A DNA stretch of 35,229 bases, from contig JACQCH010000027.1 in NCBI GenBank assembly GCA_016201735.1, positions 1 to 35,229 of the forward strand. Direction: 5' to 3'. The notes under the pieces are model-generated. The model worked only from the letters and a program-made list of their open reading frames with translations. It did not search any database and was not told where the DNA came from. A program made the translations under genes and the position numbers. This stretch comes from Candidatus Omnitrophota bacterium. Its GTDB lineage: Bacteria > Omnitrophota > Gorgyraeia > 1-14-0-20-64-10. Position 1 is the first letter of the stretch. The number at the start of each line of letters is the position of its first letter. This document shows positions 1-8,260 of the stretch, piece by piece.

Positions 1-137
1 ACGAGTTCGTGCTTGGACAGGTTCTGCGGATCGTTGAAAGCAGCCAGAATAACCTCCCCTATGATCGGGGAGTGGCTTCACTCTACGATACGATGGCGGA
101 AACGATCAAGCAAAATCTTCTCAGAACGCTAAACTGA
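1..137 (+). CDS. C-terminal end of an unidentified protein (cut by window edge)
   Basis: An open frame enters from the left edge (codons from position 3) and ends at a TGA at 135-137, giving the last 44 residues of a protein. The tail (…YDTMAETIKQNLLRTLN) is charged and probably helical, as glycosyltransferase C-termini often are, but no motif allows a family call. The truncated methyltransferase reading begins almost at this stop in another frame, so the two are adjacent or partly fused remnants. The setting suggests a polysaccharide enzyme; that is inference only. Confidence 0.5.
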   Translation, partial: EFVLGQVLRIVESSQNNLPYDRGVASLYDTMAETIKQNLLRTLN

Positions 138-621
138 TACTGAGCTGGAGCTGTGTTGTGCGACACTAGAGCAAGCTCGCTTTGGTGATGAAATGTTCGA
201 TCTGATTATCATGATCGATTTCATTGAACATGTAGAGGATCTGAAGAGTTTTCTTCAAGAGGTGGTTAGGATCCTGAGGTCTCCGGGGCGTCTTTTTCTG
301 CTCACTCCCAATTATCGGGCGTTTTCCCGGGCGAAATCATCTTGGACGTGTCTCTATAAAGATTTTGAACATCTCCAGTACTTCAGCCCCAACAGCTTAA
401 AAACCATATCGGGAAGGATGAAATTGACCCTCATCCAATGGTGGACAAGAGGCCTTCCCGTTCCCTTGTCGCCGTATCCGCGACTTTATAATCGTGGGTT
501 TCATCGGTTGCTTTATCCGGGCGTCAGTTGGGATAACCTGGCAAGGAAAGTGAAATATACGCCATGGCCCTTCTTGGGAAAGGATTTCGGTCACGATTTG
601 TTGGCTGTTGTGCAAAGATAG
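133..621 (+). pseudogene. 5'-truncated class I SAM-dependent methyltransferase
   Basis: The first ATG is at 193 (142 residues), but the homologous reading continues upstream in the same frame to a stop at 130-132. The stretch just before the ATG (TLEQARFGDE) and the following MFDLIIMIDFIEHV match the middle of Methyltransf_11/23-type enzymes, which normally lies about 70-90 residues after the N-terminus. The SAM-binding glycine motif (GxGxG) is therefore absent and no in-frame sequence can supply it. The rest of the fold is kept: a strand with LFLLTPN, a conserved FEHLQYFSP-like segment and the C-terminal tail. Such enzymes methylate sugars or lipid carriers in O-antigen clusters. The gene has probably lost its N-terminal third by recombination and is unlikely to bind SAM; a remote possibility is that it works as a partner subunit. 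Confidence 0.6.
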
Positions 622-629
622 AGTAAGCC

Positions 630-1442
630 ATGCATCCGCTTGAGCGATGTTGCGTTCGCGTGAGGTACCATCCTTGGCTGCGAAAAGTCGGATGGTTGTG
701 GAATGTGGCTCGACCCTGTTACGAATGGGCTCTTGGGCTGATGGCGGCGAACGGTTTAGAACGGACCATCAACGGAACGGATACCCTGTTTATTCATCGG
801 AAGTTTCACAGCATGGGAGAGGTTTATGAGCCGTTGGTATGGGAACGACTGATGGCTCAAGCGCGTGAAGGCGACGTCACAGTGGATGTAGGCGCTTTTA
901 TTGGGTTATACACGATCGCCCTGGCTAAACGGGTTGGGCCGTCAGGGAAGGTAATCGCGTTCGAACCGAATCCGCAAACCTTTGAAGAGCTCAAGCGCCA
1001 CGTCGAACTCAACGGTATAGACCATCAGGTCAAGCTCATTCCGGCAGCTGTCAGCAACCATAAAGGTCGGGTTCTCTTTGACGTTGGGAAAAAATCCGAA
1101 GCCCGTATCACTGAAGGAGTTGGTGTTAAGACCCTCTGGGTGGAGATGGTTACGTTAGACGAAATGTTTGCGCACAGCAAAGTAGACCTCCTCAAAATCG
1201 ATGTGGAGGGTCACGAAGAAAAGGTTTTGGAGGGGGGGAAGAATTTGTTGCAGGATCCCTCTCGGTGTCCCCGAGCCATCTATGTGGAAGTCCACCCGTA
1301 TGCTTGGCCAGCGCTGGGGACCACGAGTGAATCTCTGCTGGGGTTCCTGAACCGTTGTTCTTATCGGGTGTCGGGAATGGATGAGAAGCCGCTAAAGAGG
1401 ATCGAGTCCTGGGGCGAAATCTTCGCGTATAAAGAGGGCTAG
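630..1442 (+). CDS. FkbM family methyltransferase
   Basis: A 270-residue SAM-dependent O-methyltransferase of the FkbM family, which typically methylates hydroxyls of sugars or polyketides. Visible marks are the SAM-binding strand-loop VDVGAFIG (residues 85-92), the acidic strand end FEPNP (about 111-115) that binds the SAM ribose, a NGI-type helix before the third strand, and the characteristic LLKIDVEGHE block near residues 187-196. The length is normal for the family. The start is an ATG nine bases after the preceding stop; the next gene starts 11 bases after its own stop, so it belongs to the rightward transcription unit. Role here: most likely methylation of a glycan residue. The substrate cannot be deduced. 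Confidence 0.85.
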   Translation: MHPLERCCVRVRYHPWLRKVGWLWNVARPCYEWALGLMAANGLERTINGTDTLFIHRKFHSMGEVYEPLVWERLMAQAREGDVTVDVGAFIGLYTIALAKRVGPSGKVIAFEPNPQTFEELKRHVELNGIDHQVKLIPAAVSNHKGRVLFDVGKKSEARITEGVGVKTLWVEMVTLDEMFAHSKVDLLKIDVEGHEEKVLEGGKNLLQDPSRCPRAIYVEVHPYAWPALGTTSESLLGFLNRCSYRVSGMDEKPLKRIESWGEIFAYKEG

Positions 1443-1453
1443 GCACACAGTTA

Positions 1454-2632
1454 ATGCCGCGTATTGCTTACATCCAATATACAAATCCAGCCGCCTATCC
1501 CCCGCTAGAGCACAGTTCCCGGATCCTTGCAGAGAAAGATTGGAAGGTGCTTTTCTTGGGCACCGGACATTCGACCGGGTCATCCTTCAATTTTCCGTCC
1601 CATCCCAATATTCGGGTAAAACGGCTGCTGTTCTGTCCAGCCGGATGGCGCCAAAAGGTTCACTATCTCTGGTTTTGCATTTGGGCAACAGTGTCCTTAG
1701 CCGTCTGGAAGCCCCGCTGGATCTATGCTTCAGACCCCCTTTCTTGTCCGCTCGGTTTTTTCCTCAGTCTTTTATTTGAGTTCAGGATGATCTACCATGA
1801 ACACGATTCACCTCCCTCAGAGAACCGAGCCAAGCCCCCTTCTTATCCGACGAAATTCATCCTATGGGCTCGAAAGAAACTGGGGCGACGTGCCGTAGTT
1901 TGCATTCTCCCGAATGAAGAACGGACGAGTCGGTTCGCCGTGGAAGTTAACCCCAAAGGAGATATCCGGACAGTAAAGAACTGCCCGTCCCGAAAAGAAA
2001 CCGGCCCTCCCCGGTCCGCCAAAACCGATGCAGATCTTTGGATGCTGTACCATGGATCTTTGGTTGCTGAACGGCTTCCCCTTTCGGTCCCGGAGGCGAT
2101 GGTTTTCTTGCCCGCTTCTGTGAAACTGCGTGTGATTGGGTATGAAACGGTTGGCGACGACGGGTATCTTAAACGACTCCGAGAGGCCGCCGTCCGGTTT
2201 GGAGTGGTTCAGCGGATCGAAATTTTAGGGGCGATGCCCAGCAGAAAAGAGGTTTTGGAGTACGCACTCCAATGCGATGTGGGGCTGTCGTTCGTGCCTC
2301 TCGAGAGCGCGGACGTGAATCTTCAGCAGATGGCCGGGGCTTCGAACAAGCCGTTCGAATATCTCGCCTGTGGGTTGGCTCTCCTCGTATCTGATTTGCC
2401 GGACTGGAGACGAATCTATGTAGAACCCGGCTATGGATTGGCGTGCGATCCATCCGATCCAAACTCGATTGCGCGGGCAATCCGTTGGTTTCTGGAGCAT
2501 TTTCCTCAGATGCAGCAGATGGGGGAACGGGGCCGACAAAGAATCCTTCAAGAATGGAATTACGAAGCGCAGTTTCAACCAATTTTAGAGAGACTCCATG
2601 AGAGTACAACGCCTGATCATCAACGCGGATGA
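1454..2632 (+). CDS. Glycosyltransferase, GT4-like
   Basis: A 392-residue GT-B fold glycosyltransferase. The N-terminal half starts with a short strand (RIAYIQYTNPAAYPP) and the acceptor domain. The C-terminal half has the nucleotide-sugar region: a GSLVAERLPL segment, a strand with LRVIGYE, and the ASNKPFEYLACGLALLVSD block that resembles the Glyco_trans_1 donor site, with the Glu of the KPFEYLACG motif as the likely catalytic/ribose-binding acid. It is cytoplasmic or membrane-peripheral and adds one sugar to the lipid-linked repeat unit. Its 3' end overlaps the next gene by 35 bases, which points to translational coupling. Donor and linkage are unknown. Confidence 0.8.
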   Translation: MPRIAYIQYTNPAAYPPLEHSSRILAEKDWKVLFLGTGHSTGSSFNFPSHPNIRVKRLLFCPAGWRQKVHYLWFCIWATVSLAVWKPRWIYASDPLSCPLGFFLSLLFEFRMIYHEHDSPPSENRAKPPSYPTKFILWARKKLGRRAVVCILPNEERTSRFAVEVNPKGDIRTVKNCPSRKETGPPRSAKTDADLWMLYHGSLVAERLPLSVPEAMVFLPASVKLRVIGYETVGDDGYLKRLREAAVRFGVVQRIEILGAMPSRKEVLEYALQCDVGLSFVPLESADVNLQQMAGASNKPFEYLACGLALLVSDLPDWRRIYVEPGYGLACDPSDPNSIARAIRWFLEHFPQMQQMGERGRQRILQEWNYEAQFQPILERLHESTTPDHQRG

Positions 2633-3347
2633 CTTTGGGGAAAACGAGCCAGTGAATAGAGCCATCCTGGAGTCTTTTGCCAGAGGCTTCTGCTCCAGTG
2701 CCAGTCTCATGCCCAATATGCTTGGTTTTCAAGAAGCCTGCCAACGGATCCACGAGAATAAGTTGCTCGATCGGGTGGGACTTCACCTGGTATTCCGAGA
2801 CGGATATCCTTTAACGGAGAGGGTCAAACAGTTTCCAAGATTTTGTGATGGTGAGGGGCGACTGTGTTTGTCCCGAAGGAATAGCTTTACACCAGTTCTC
2901 TATTTGAGCAGACCAGAAAAAGAAGCATTGGCAGAGGAGATCCGAGCGCAGATCAAACGGTGCCGAGACCAAGGAATTCCTTTAACCCATGTTGATTCTC
3001 ATTATCACCTTCACAATGAGTGGGCCATCGCGGAGGTCCTGATTCCAATCCTCAAAGAACAGAAGGTCCTTACCTTGCGGATTGCCCGCAATTTTGGAAA
3101 GAGGATGTCAATCCCCAAGCGGGCTTACAAGGCTTTTATCAATGGCAAAATTCAGAAGGCCGGGCTGGACCGAACAAAATATTTCGGGAGCCTCGAAGAT
3201 TACCTGGATCTGGACAATCACCTCCCTCCTACGGAAACGATCGAATCGGTCGAGGTGATGATCCACCCAAAGTTCTCAGACGACGGACGGCTTGTGGATG
3301 CCGCAACCCAAAAACCCCTTGAAACGATCCGGCCTGGCTGTCGTTGA
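2598..3347 (+). CDS. YdjC/ChbG family carbohydrate deacetylase
   Basis: A 249-residue protein of the YdjC/ChbG family, metal-dependent deacetylases of N-acetylated sugars. The signature is clear: INADDFG near the N-terminus (metal-binding Asp), a GLHLVF strand, and VDSHYHLH in the middle with the metal-binding histidines. Length is typical. The ATG lies inside the end of the preceding glycosyltransferase gene, and its own end overlaps the next one by about 50 bases. In a glycan cluster it would remove an acetyl group from a HexNAc in the polymer or in the lipid-linked intermediate, a known tailoring step. The last 20 residues lie in the overlap and look poorly constrained. Confidence 0.82.
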   Translation: MRVQRLIINADDFGENEPVNRAILESFARGFCSSASLMPNMLGFQEACQRIHENKLLDRVGLHLVFRDGYPLTERVKQFPRFCDGEGRLCLSRRNSFTPVLYLSRPEKEALAEEIRAQIKRCRDQGIPLTHVDSHYHLHNEWAIAEVLIPILKEQKVLTLRIARNFGKRMSIPKRAYKAFINGKIQKAGLDRTKYFGSLEDYLDLDNHLPPTETIESVEVMIHPKFSDDGRLVDAATQKPLETIRPGCR

Positions 3348-4521
3348 AACCCACCCGATCCAGTACCACGCGCCGATCTATCGGTTGGTGCAGGAACGAT
3401 TCGGGATCCCCGTCACCGTCGTCTACGGATCGGACTTTAGCATCTCTGGATATACAGATCCAGGATTCCAAGCCCACTTTGCCTGGGACACAGACCTTTT
3501 GTCTGGATACCGAGCGATCTTCCTTTCACGAGTTGCCCAGGGAGGTGGCCGGGTTGCCGGCGAGGTAACTGCGTGGGGGTTAAGGAAAATTTTAAAGGCG
3601 GTCGCACCCAAAGCCGTTCTCATTACTGGATACAGTCCCCGATTCCATCAGGTGGCATTAGCGCAGATCTTAAGAACGGAGTTTCCCCTTCTCTTCCGTG
3701 GAGAAACGACGGATCATGCCCACGAACGGGGTCCCCTCTTGAACTGGCTTCGAGACCATACCTTAAGAAACTTCTATAGGCGGTGTACAAAACTTCTTTA
3801 TATTGGCCAACGCTCCCTAAGGCACTTCCAACGTCTGGGCTGTCCGGTAGAGAAATTGGTCTTCTCTCCCTATGGTGTGGATACTACTTCGTTCCAGTGC
3901 GATGAAGCAGGCCGGGCGTCCCTTCGGTCCCTTAGCCGGGGAGAACTCGGTGTTTCAGAGACACAAAAGGTCCTGCTCTTTTCGGGGAAACTCATCTATC
4001 ACAAGGCACCCCTGCTGTTTTTAAGAGCGCTGAAGCTCCTTCCCCTAGAGCTTCGAGAACAGATGGTGGTGGTCTTCATGGGAAGCGGCCCACTACAAGA
4101 GCAGGCGGCGAATCTGGCGCAGACTTCACCAGCGGTAAGGACCCAATTCCTGGGTTTTAAGAATCAAACCGAACTGAGCCACTTTTATCACGCAGCCGAT
4201 CTGCTGATTCTCCCTAGTCGACATTGGGAAACGTGGGGGTTGGTGGTGAATGAGGCGCTCCATCATGGGCTGCCCTGTGTGGTCTCCGAAAGTGTGGGCT
4301 GTGCCCCTGATTTGGTCGATCCTGGTGTGACGGGAGAGATTTTCAAGACAGACTCGGAGGAAGACTGCGCTCGGGCTCTTCTGCGGGCTCTGGCCTTAGT
4401 GGGGCGTCCTGAGATCCGAGAAGAATGCCGGCAGAAAGTCAGCGGGTACTCCATCGAGAGGGCTGCCGAAGGGATCGTGCTAGCCTATCGGATGATCACC
4501 GGGGAGCCCAACCTTCCATGA
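3298..4521 (+). CDS. Glycosyltransferase family 4
   Basis: A GT4 enzyme of about 407 residues. The N-terminal domain opens with VVETHPIQYHAPIYRLV, common in a GT4 subgroup that acts on lipid-linked sugars. The C-terminal domain shows GKLIYHKAPL (donor phosphate contact), FMGSGPL, and the canonical EX7E motif in RHWETWGLVVNEALHHGLP. A TTG at 3292 could extend it by two codons; the ATG at 3298 is preferred because it is the standard start and no strong ribosome binding site argues otherwise. It overlaps the deacetylase gene by 50 bases, and its stop overlaps the next start as ATGA, so the three genes are probably translated together. Confidence 0.85.
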   Translation: MPQPKNPLKRSGLAVVETHPIQYHAPIYRLVQERFGIPVTVVYGSDFSISGYTDPGFQAHFAWDTDLLSGYRAIFLSRVAQGGGRVAGEVTAWGLRKILKAVAPKAVLITGYSPRFHQVALAQILRTEFPLLFRGETTDHAHERGPLLNWLRDHTLRNFYRRCTKLLYIGQRSLRHFQRLGCPVEKLVFSPYGVDTTSFQCDEAGRASLRSLSRGELGVSETQKVLLFSGKLIYHKAPLLFLRALKLLPLELREQMVVVFMGSGPLQEQAANLAQTSPAVRTQFLGFKNQTELSHFYHAADLLILPSRHWETWGLVVNEALHHGLPCVVSESVGCAPDLVDPGVTGEIFKTDSEEDCARALLRALALVGRPEIREECRQKVSGYSIERAAEGIVLAYRMITGEPNLP

Positions 4522-5522
4522 AGTTGCTTCTCATCGGGAATCCTGGCGTTGGACACGTGGGAGGCCACCTTCATCGAGCCGCAAAAGATCTAGGGCTTTC
4601 GGTAAATTTTTTGGACGTGACACAAGCGTTTGCAAGTCCTTCTTGGGAAGCCAAATGGAATTGGTGGATCCGGGGTCACCGTCCAAGCCGGTTGCATGAA
4701 TTTGGCCAAGAGGCTCTTCAGGTTTGTCGTGAATTTAAACCGAAGTGGCTATTGAGTACCGGGATCGCTCCACTAGAGGCCGGGACCCTTCAGGCGATCA
4801 GGGAAATGGGGGTTGAGCGGTTGAATTTTCTTACGGACGATCCTTGGAATCCTGCCCATTGGGCGCCATGGTTTATGGAGGGGCTCCCCTTCTACGATCG
4901 GATTTTTTCCCCCCGTCGCGCAAATCTCCGGGATTTGGAACAGCTCGGTTGCTCAAAGGTCTCCTACCTGCCGTTTGCCTATTCACCCGAGATTCATTTC
5001 CCAGAGGCGCCTAAGACGAGCCAAGAGCAGGATCGCTACGCCTGCGACGTGGTGTTTATTGGTGGAGCGGACCGAGATCGTTTGGTTCCGGTGGCGGCCT
5101 TGATCCGGGCCGGATTTCAAGTGGCCCTTTACGGAGGATACTGGGACCGGTTTCGTCAAACCCGGGCATACGCCCGCGGGCAGATTGATCCAACGGACTC
5201 GCGTCGGGTGGTAGGGAGCGCTAAAGTCGCCCTCTGCTTGGTCCGACGGGCCAACCGGGACGGCCATTCCATGCGAAGCTTCGAGATTCCCGCCATGGGG
5301 GGCTGTATGTTGACCGAGGACACGCAAGAACATCGGGAGCTGTTCGGAAAAGAGGGAGAATCTACCCTTTATTTCCATACCATTCCCGAAATGCTTGAGA
5401 AACTTCGCTGGATGCTTCAACATAATCTGGAACGCCAGCGGCTGGCAAGCGCGTGCCATCAGCGGATCGTTCAGGGCAGGCACACATACAAGGATCGTCT
5501 CGTGACGATGTTGGGGCTCTAA
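4518..5522 (+). CDS. CgeB-like glycosyltransferase
   Basis: A 334-residue protein resembling the CgeB/Glyco_trans_1_2 group. It starts MKLLLIGNPG, carries a central DDPWNPAHW segment, a VVFIGGADRDRL strand before the donor domain, and the typical C-terminal block RSFEIPAMGGCMLTED followed by HRELFG and a long helical tail. These proteins act on spore or surface glycans and are usually GT-B enzymes. The ATG overlaps the previous stop as ATGA, which is why a longer upstream reading is not used. Its TAA overlaps the next ATG by one base. The acceptor and donor are unknown. Confidence 0.8.
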   Translation: MKLLLIGNPGVGHVGGHLHRAAKDLGLSVNFLDVTQAFASPSWEAKWNWWIRGHRPSRLHEFGQEALQVCREFKPKWLLSTGIAPLEAGTLQAIREMGVERLNFLTDDPWNPAHWAPWFMEGLPFYDRIFSPRRANLRDLEQLGCSKVSYLPFAYSPEIHFPEAPKTSQEQDRYACDVVFIGGADRDRLVPVAALIRAGFQVALYGGYWDRFRQTRAYARGQIDPTDSRRVVGSAKVALCLVRRANRDGHSMRSFEIPAMGGCMLTEDTQEHRELFGKEGESTLYFHTIPEMLEKLRWMLQHNLERQRLASACHQRIVQGRHTYKDRLVTMLGL

Positions 5523-6685
5523 TGAAGATTGCGATCGTTGTCCACGGCCGTTTTCATGCATTCGATCTGGCACGAGAGCTGCTGCATCGGGGCCATGAGG
5601 TGACCCTATTTACGAATTATCCGAAATGGGCGGTAGAACCCTTCGGTGTTCCTGGAAAGCACGTGCGCAGTTTCTGGATTCATGGGGGGCTTTCACGGGT
5701 GAGTTGGTGGCTTCGCCAGATGGCAAGGTGTTCCTATCCAGAGGCGGCGCTCCATATCCTGTTCGGCCGGTGGGCGGCGAGGGAGATAGAAAAAGAGCAA
5801 TGGGATGTCGTTCATTGTTGGAGCGGAATCTCAGAGGAAATCCTGGTGGCCTTAGCGGGCCGAAACACCCTGAAGCTCCTCATGCGGGGATCTACCCATA
5901 TTCGGACCCAGGCACGAATTCTAGAGGAAGAAGAGAAACGCACGAGGACAGCCCTCGATCATCCCAGTTCCTGGATCATTGCTCGGGAAGAGCGGGAATA
6001 TGCCCTGGCGGACCGGATCACTGTTTTGTCGAGCTTTTCGTACAGAACATTTATAGAGGAAAAGGTTCCTTCCCAAAAACTATGCATCCTTCCTCTGGGA
6101 GCTCAGATTGAGCGATTCCGACCGACTCCTGAAATAATCGAATCCCGGTGTAGACGTATCCTTTCAGGAAGACCGCTTCAGGTGTTGTACGTGGGAGCCC
6201 TCTCGTTTCGGAAAGGGATGTGGGATATGGCCTCTATCCTCCGAGAAGCAGATCGGAATCGATTTCAATTCCGATTGGTCGGACCGGCAGCTGCTGAGAC
6301 AAAAAAACTTTTGACTGAACTGCGCGGTTTAGGGGAGTTTATTCCTAAACAGCCCCAGCATGAGTTGCCCAACTGGTATGCCGGGGGAGATCTTTTCATC
6401 TTTCCGACGTTGGAGGAAGGGTATCCCATGGTTCTTTCACAAGCCAGTGCCAGTGCGCTTCCTGTACTAACAACGCCCAACGGTGCTGGGGTTGATTTGG
6501 TTCAAGAAGGGGAGACTGGGTGGGTGCTTCCGATTCGATCCCCGGGGGCGTTCATGGAGCGCTTGATCTGGTGTGACAAACATCGGCGCGAATTAGCAGA
6601 GATGGCGCGTCGCATTTATGGGGAATACCGGCCGCGGGATTGGTCCAATGTGGCGGCGGACTTCGAGAGGATTTGTAGAAGCTAG
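5522..6685 (+). CDS. Glycosyltransferase family 4
   Basis: A 387-residue GT4 with N-terminal MKIAIVVHGRFHAFDLA and a C-terminal donor domain containing VLYVGALSFRKGMWD and FPTLEEGYPMVLSQASASALPVL. In the usual EX7E motif the second Glu is replaced by Gln (E-GYPMVLS-Q), a variation seen in parts of the family. The start at 5522 overlaps the preceding TAA by one base (TAATG). Its TAG stop (6683-6685) shares the palindrome CTAG with the stop of the convergent ABC transporter gene, so this is the last gene of the rightward series and there is no room for an intergenic terminator. Confidence 0.83.
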   Translation: MKIAIVVHGRFHAFDLARELLHRGHEVTLFTNYPKWAVEPFGVPGKHVRSFWIHGGLSRVSWWLRQMARCSYPEAALHILFGRWAAREIEKEQWDVVHCWSGISEEILVALAGRNTLKLLMRGSTHIRTQARILEEEEKRTRTALDHPSSWIIAREEREYALADRITVLSSFSYRTFIEEKVPSQKLCILPLGAQIERFRPTPEIIESRCRRILSGRPLQVLYVGALSFRKGMWDMASILREADRNRFQFRLVGPAAAETKKLLTELRGLGEFIPKQPQHELPNWYAGGDLFIFPTLEEGYPMVLSQASASALPVLTTPNGAGVDLVQEGETGWVLPIRSPGAFMERLIWCDKHRRELAEMARRIYGEYRPRDWSNVAADFERICRS

Positions 6686-7434
6686 GCAGATATCCCCGTG
6701 GCTCGTCCTTCCCGGACGGCCTGCTGGTAGGCATCGATCACTTCCCCGGAAGGGCCAAAGGATGCGACCTTCCCATGATCCAGCCAAAGCGCTTCATCGG
6801 TTTGTCGACGGATAGCTTCCAGATCGTGTGAGACAAACAAGATGGTGGCCTTGCGCTGATGGAGCGCTTTGAGCCGATCAAAGCTTTTCGTCTGGAATTC
6901 GGCATCGCCGATACTCCAGGCTTCGTCCACTAGGATGATATCGGCCTCCACGTGGATGGCGATGCTAAAGCCCAAACGCATGATCATTCCAAGAGAGTAA
7001 TGTTTAAGCGGCATATCGAGAAATTCCTTAACGCCGGCGAATTCGACAATGACAGACAACTTTTTCCGGACTTCATGTCGGCGCATTCCTAGAATCATCC
7101 CAACGAGAAAGATATTTTCACGCCCGGTCAAATCCGGCTGCATGCCGGCGACCGGTTCCAAAAGGGGAGCCACCCGACCATGGACGATCACTGTGCCATG
7201 GGTGGGAGCTGTTACCCCGGAGATGATTCGAAGAAAGGTAGTTTTCCCGGAACCGTTAGCCCCGATGATCCCCACCCGTTTTCCAGGTTCAGTGAGGGTA
7301 AAGTCTACCTGATTCAGAGCCCAGAACCAGTCGGACTGAGCTTTCTTCCTGCCGTGGATTAAGTGAGCCAGATGCCGCGGCCAGATGCCCCGCAAATACC
7401 GTTTGCCCACGCTAACCAATTCAATGGGGATCAT
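6682..7434 (-). CDS. wzt: Polysaccharide ABC exporter, ATP-binding subunit (Wzt/TagH-like)
   Basis: A 250-residue ATPase of the polysaccharide/polyol-phosphate exporter family. Motifs: Walker A GANGSGKT (58-65), a signature helix beginning YSLGM (146-150), Walker B IILVDE (166-171) and the switch histidine in VSHD (201-204). The N-terminal ~50 residues form the family-specific region before the nucleotide-binding domain. It ends soon after the ATPase core, so the C-terminal carbohydrate-binding domain that some Wzt proteins use to recognise a capped glycan is missing; this resembles the short TagH/KpsT type. It should pair with the permease encoded 13 bases upstream to move lipid-linked glycan across the inner membrane. 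It is the last gene of the leftward series and meets the rightward one at CTAG. Confidence 0.88.
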   Translation of the reverse strand: MIPIELVSVGKRYLRGIWPRHLAHLIHGRKKAQSDWFWALNQVDFTLTEPGKRVGIIGANGSGKTTFLRIISGVTAPTHGTVIVHGRVAPLLEPVAGMQPDLTGRENIFLVGMILGMRRHEVRKKLSVIVEFAGVKEFLDMPLKHYSLGMIMRLGFSIAIHVEADIILVDEAWSIGDAEFQTKSFDRLKALHQRKATILFVSHDLEAIRRQTDEALWLDHGKVASFGPSGEVIDAYQQAVREGRATGISA

Positions 7435-7447
7435 CGTTCCATCTCCA

Positions 7448-8260
7448 TCAGAGAATATCGGAAATGCTTCCTTCCATCTGCCGGAAACAAGCCGCTCCGA
7501 TCGCCATTATTGCCAGTGAGACGATCATCGCCGGCCACAACAGATCTTGGGGGGGAGGTTTCCCTAGAAGCAAAGCGGCTCGGTATCCTTCAATGAGACC
7601 TGTCATCGGGTTCCATCGGGAAAGGAAAACGAATTCTTTCGGCACCATGGAAGAGGGATAGAAAACGGGACTGGCGAAAAACCAGAGTTGAAGAAGAGAG
7701 GGGATCGCATGTCCGATGTCCCGTAAGAATACGTTTGCCAGCGAGACCAAGCAACTAATTCCGATAAGAAGAGATAAATGGATAAGAAATAGTGCCGGAA
7801 TCCAGCCCACCTCCCATGAAATGGAAATGTGGTAATGCAGGAAAAGCCCCACCAGCATCAAGCCCATGACACAGAGATCTGCCAGACTGGAGACAACTGC
7901 GGACATGGGAAGAAGAATTCTCGGCAGGGCGATCCGCTTCAACAACATTACCTCACCGGCGACGGTAACCACAGATTGAGAAGTGGTGAGTGCGGTTAAG
8001 GACCAAACCACGAGGCCCACCGCTGCAAAAAGGGGGTAGGGAATATCTCCCGTTGGGATCCGGGCGACCCGGTGAATGTAATTAAAGATAATCGTCAGTG
8101 CGATAGGCTGCAGAAAGATCCAGCCGAAACCGAACAGGGTCTCCTTGTAACGGAGACTAACTCGATGAATGCTCAAAGTCCACAGAAGTTCCAGGGCCCA
8201 CCGGTTGGAGTGCCGAGGTGTCCGGATGACGGTCGGACGATTAGAGGGGCCCGTGTTCAT
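7448..8260 (-). CDS. wzm: Polysaccharide ABC exporter, permease subunit (Wzm-like)
   Basis: A 270-residue ABC-2 type permease. It has the short amphipathic N-terminal helix before the first membrane segment (VSLRYKETLFGFGW…), about six hydrophobic segments, and the conserved late block FFASPVFYPSSMVP followed by WNPMTGLIEGYRAALLLG, typical of O-antigen and teichoic acid exporters. The ATG at 8260 overlaps the stop of the upstream glycosyltransferase as ATGA; a longer reading to 8302 is rejected for that reason. Together with the adjacent ATPase it would form the inner-membrane exporter of the finished glycan-lipid. Confidence 0.88.
   Translation of the reverse strand: MNTGPSNRPTVIRTPRHSNRWALELLWTLSIHRVSLRYKETLFGFGWIFLQPIALTIIFNYIHRVARIPTGDIPYPLFAAVGLVVWSLTALTTSQSVVTVAGEVMLLKRIALPRILLPMSAVVSSLADLCVMGLMLVGLFLHYHISISWEVGWIPALFLIHLSLLIGISCLVSLANVFLRDIGHAIPSLLQLWFFASPVFYPSSMVPKEFVFLSRWNPMTGLIEGYRAALLLGKPPPQDLLWPAMIVSLAIMAIGAACFRQMEGSISDIL

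Noticed and set aside
2169-2786. 205-residue reading on the minus strand
   Set aside because: It is antisense to the GT4 gene end and the deacetylase start, both with clear motifs; its composition is low-complexity and it has no recognisable domain.
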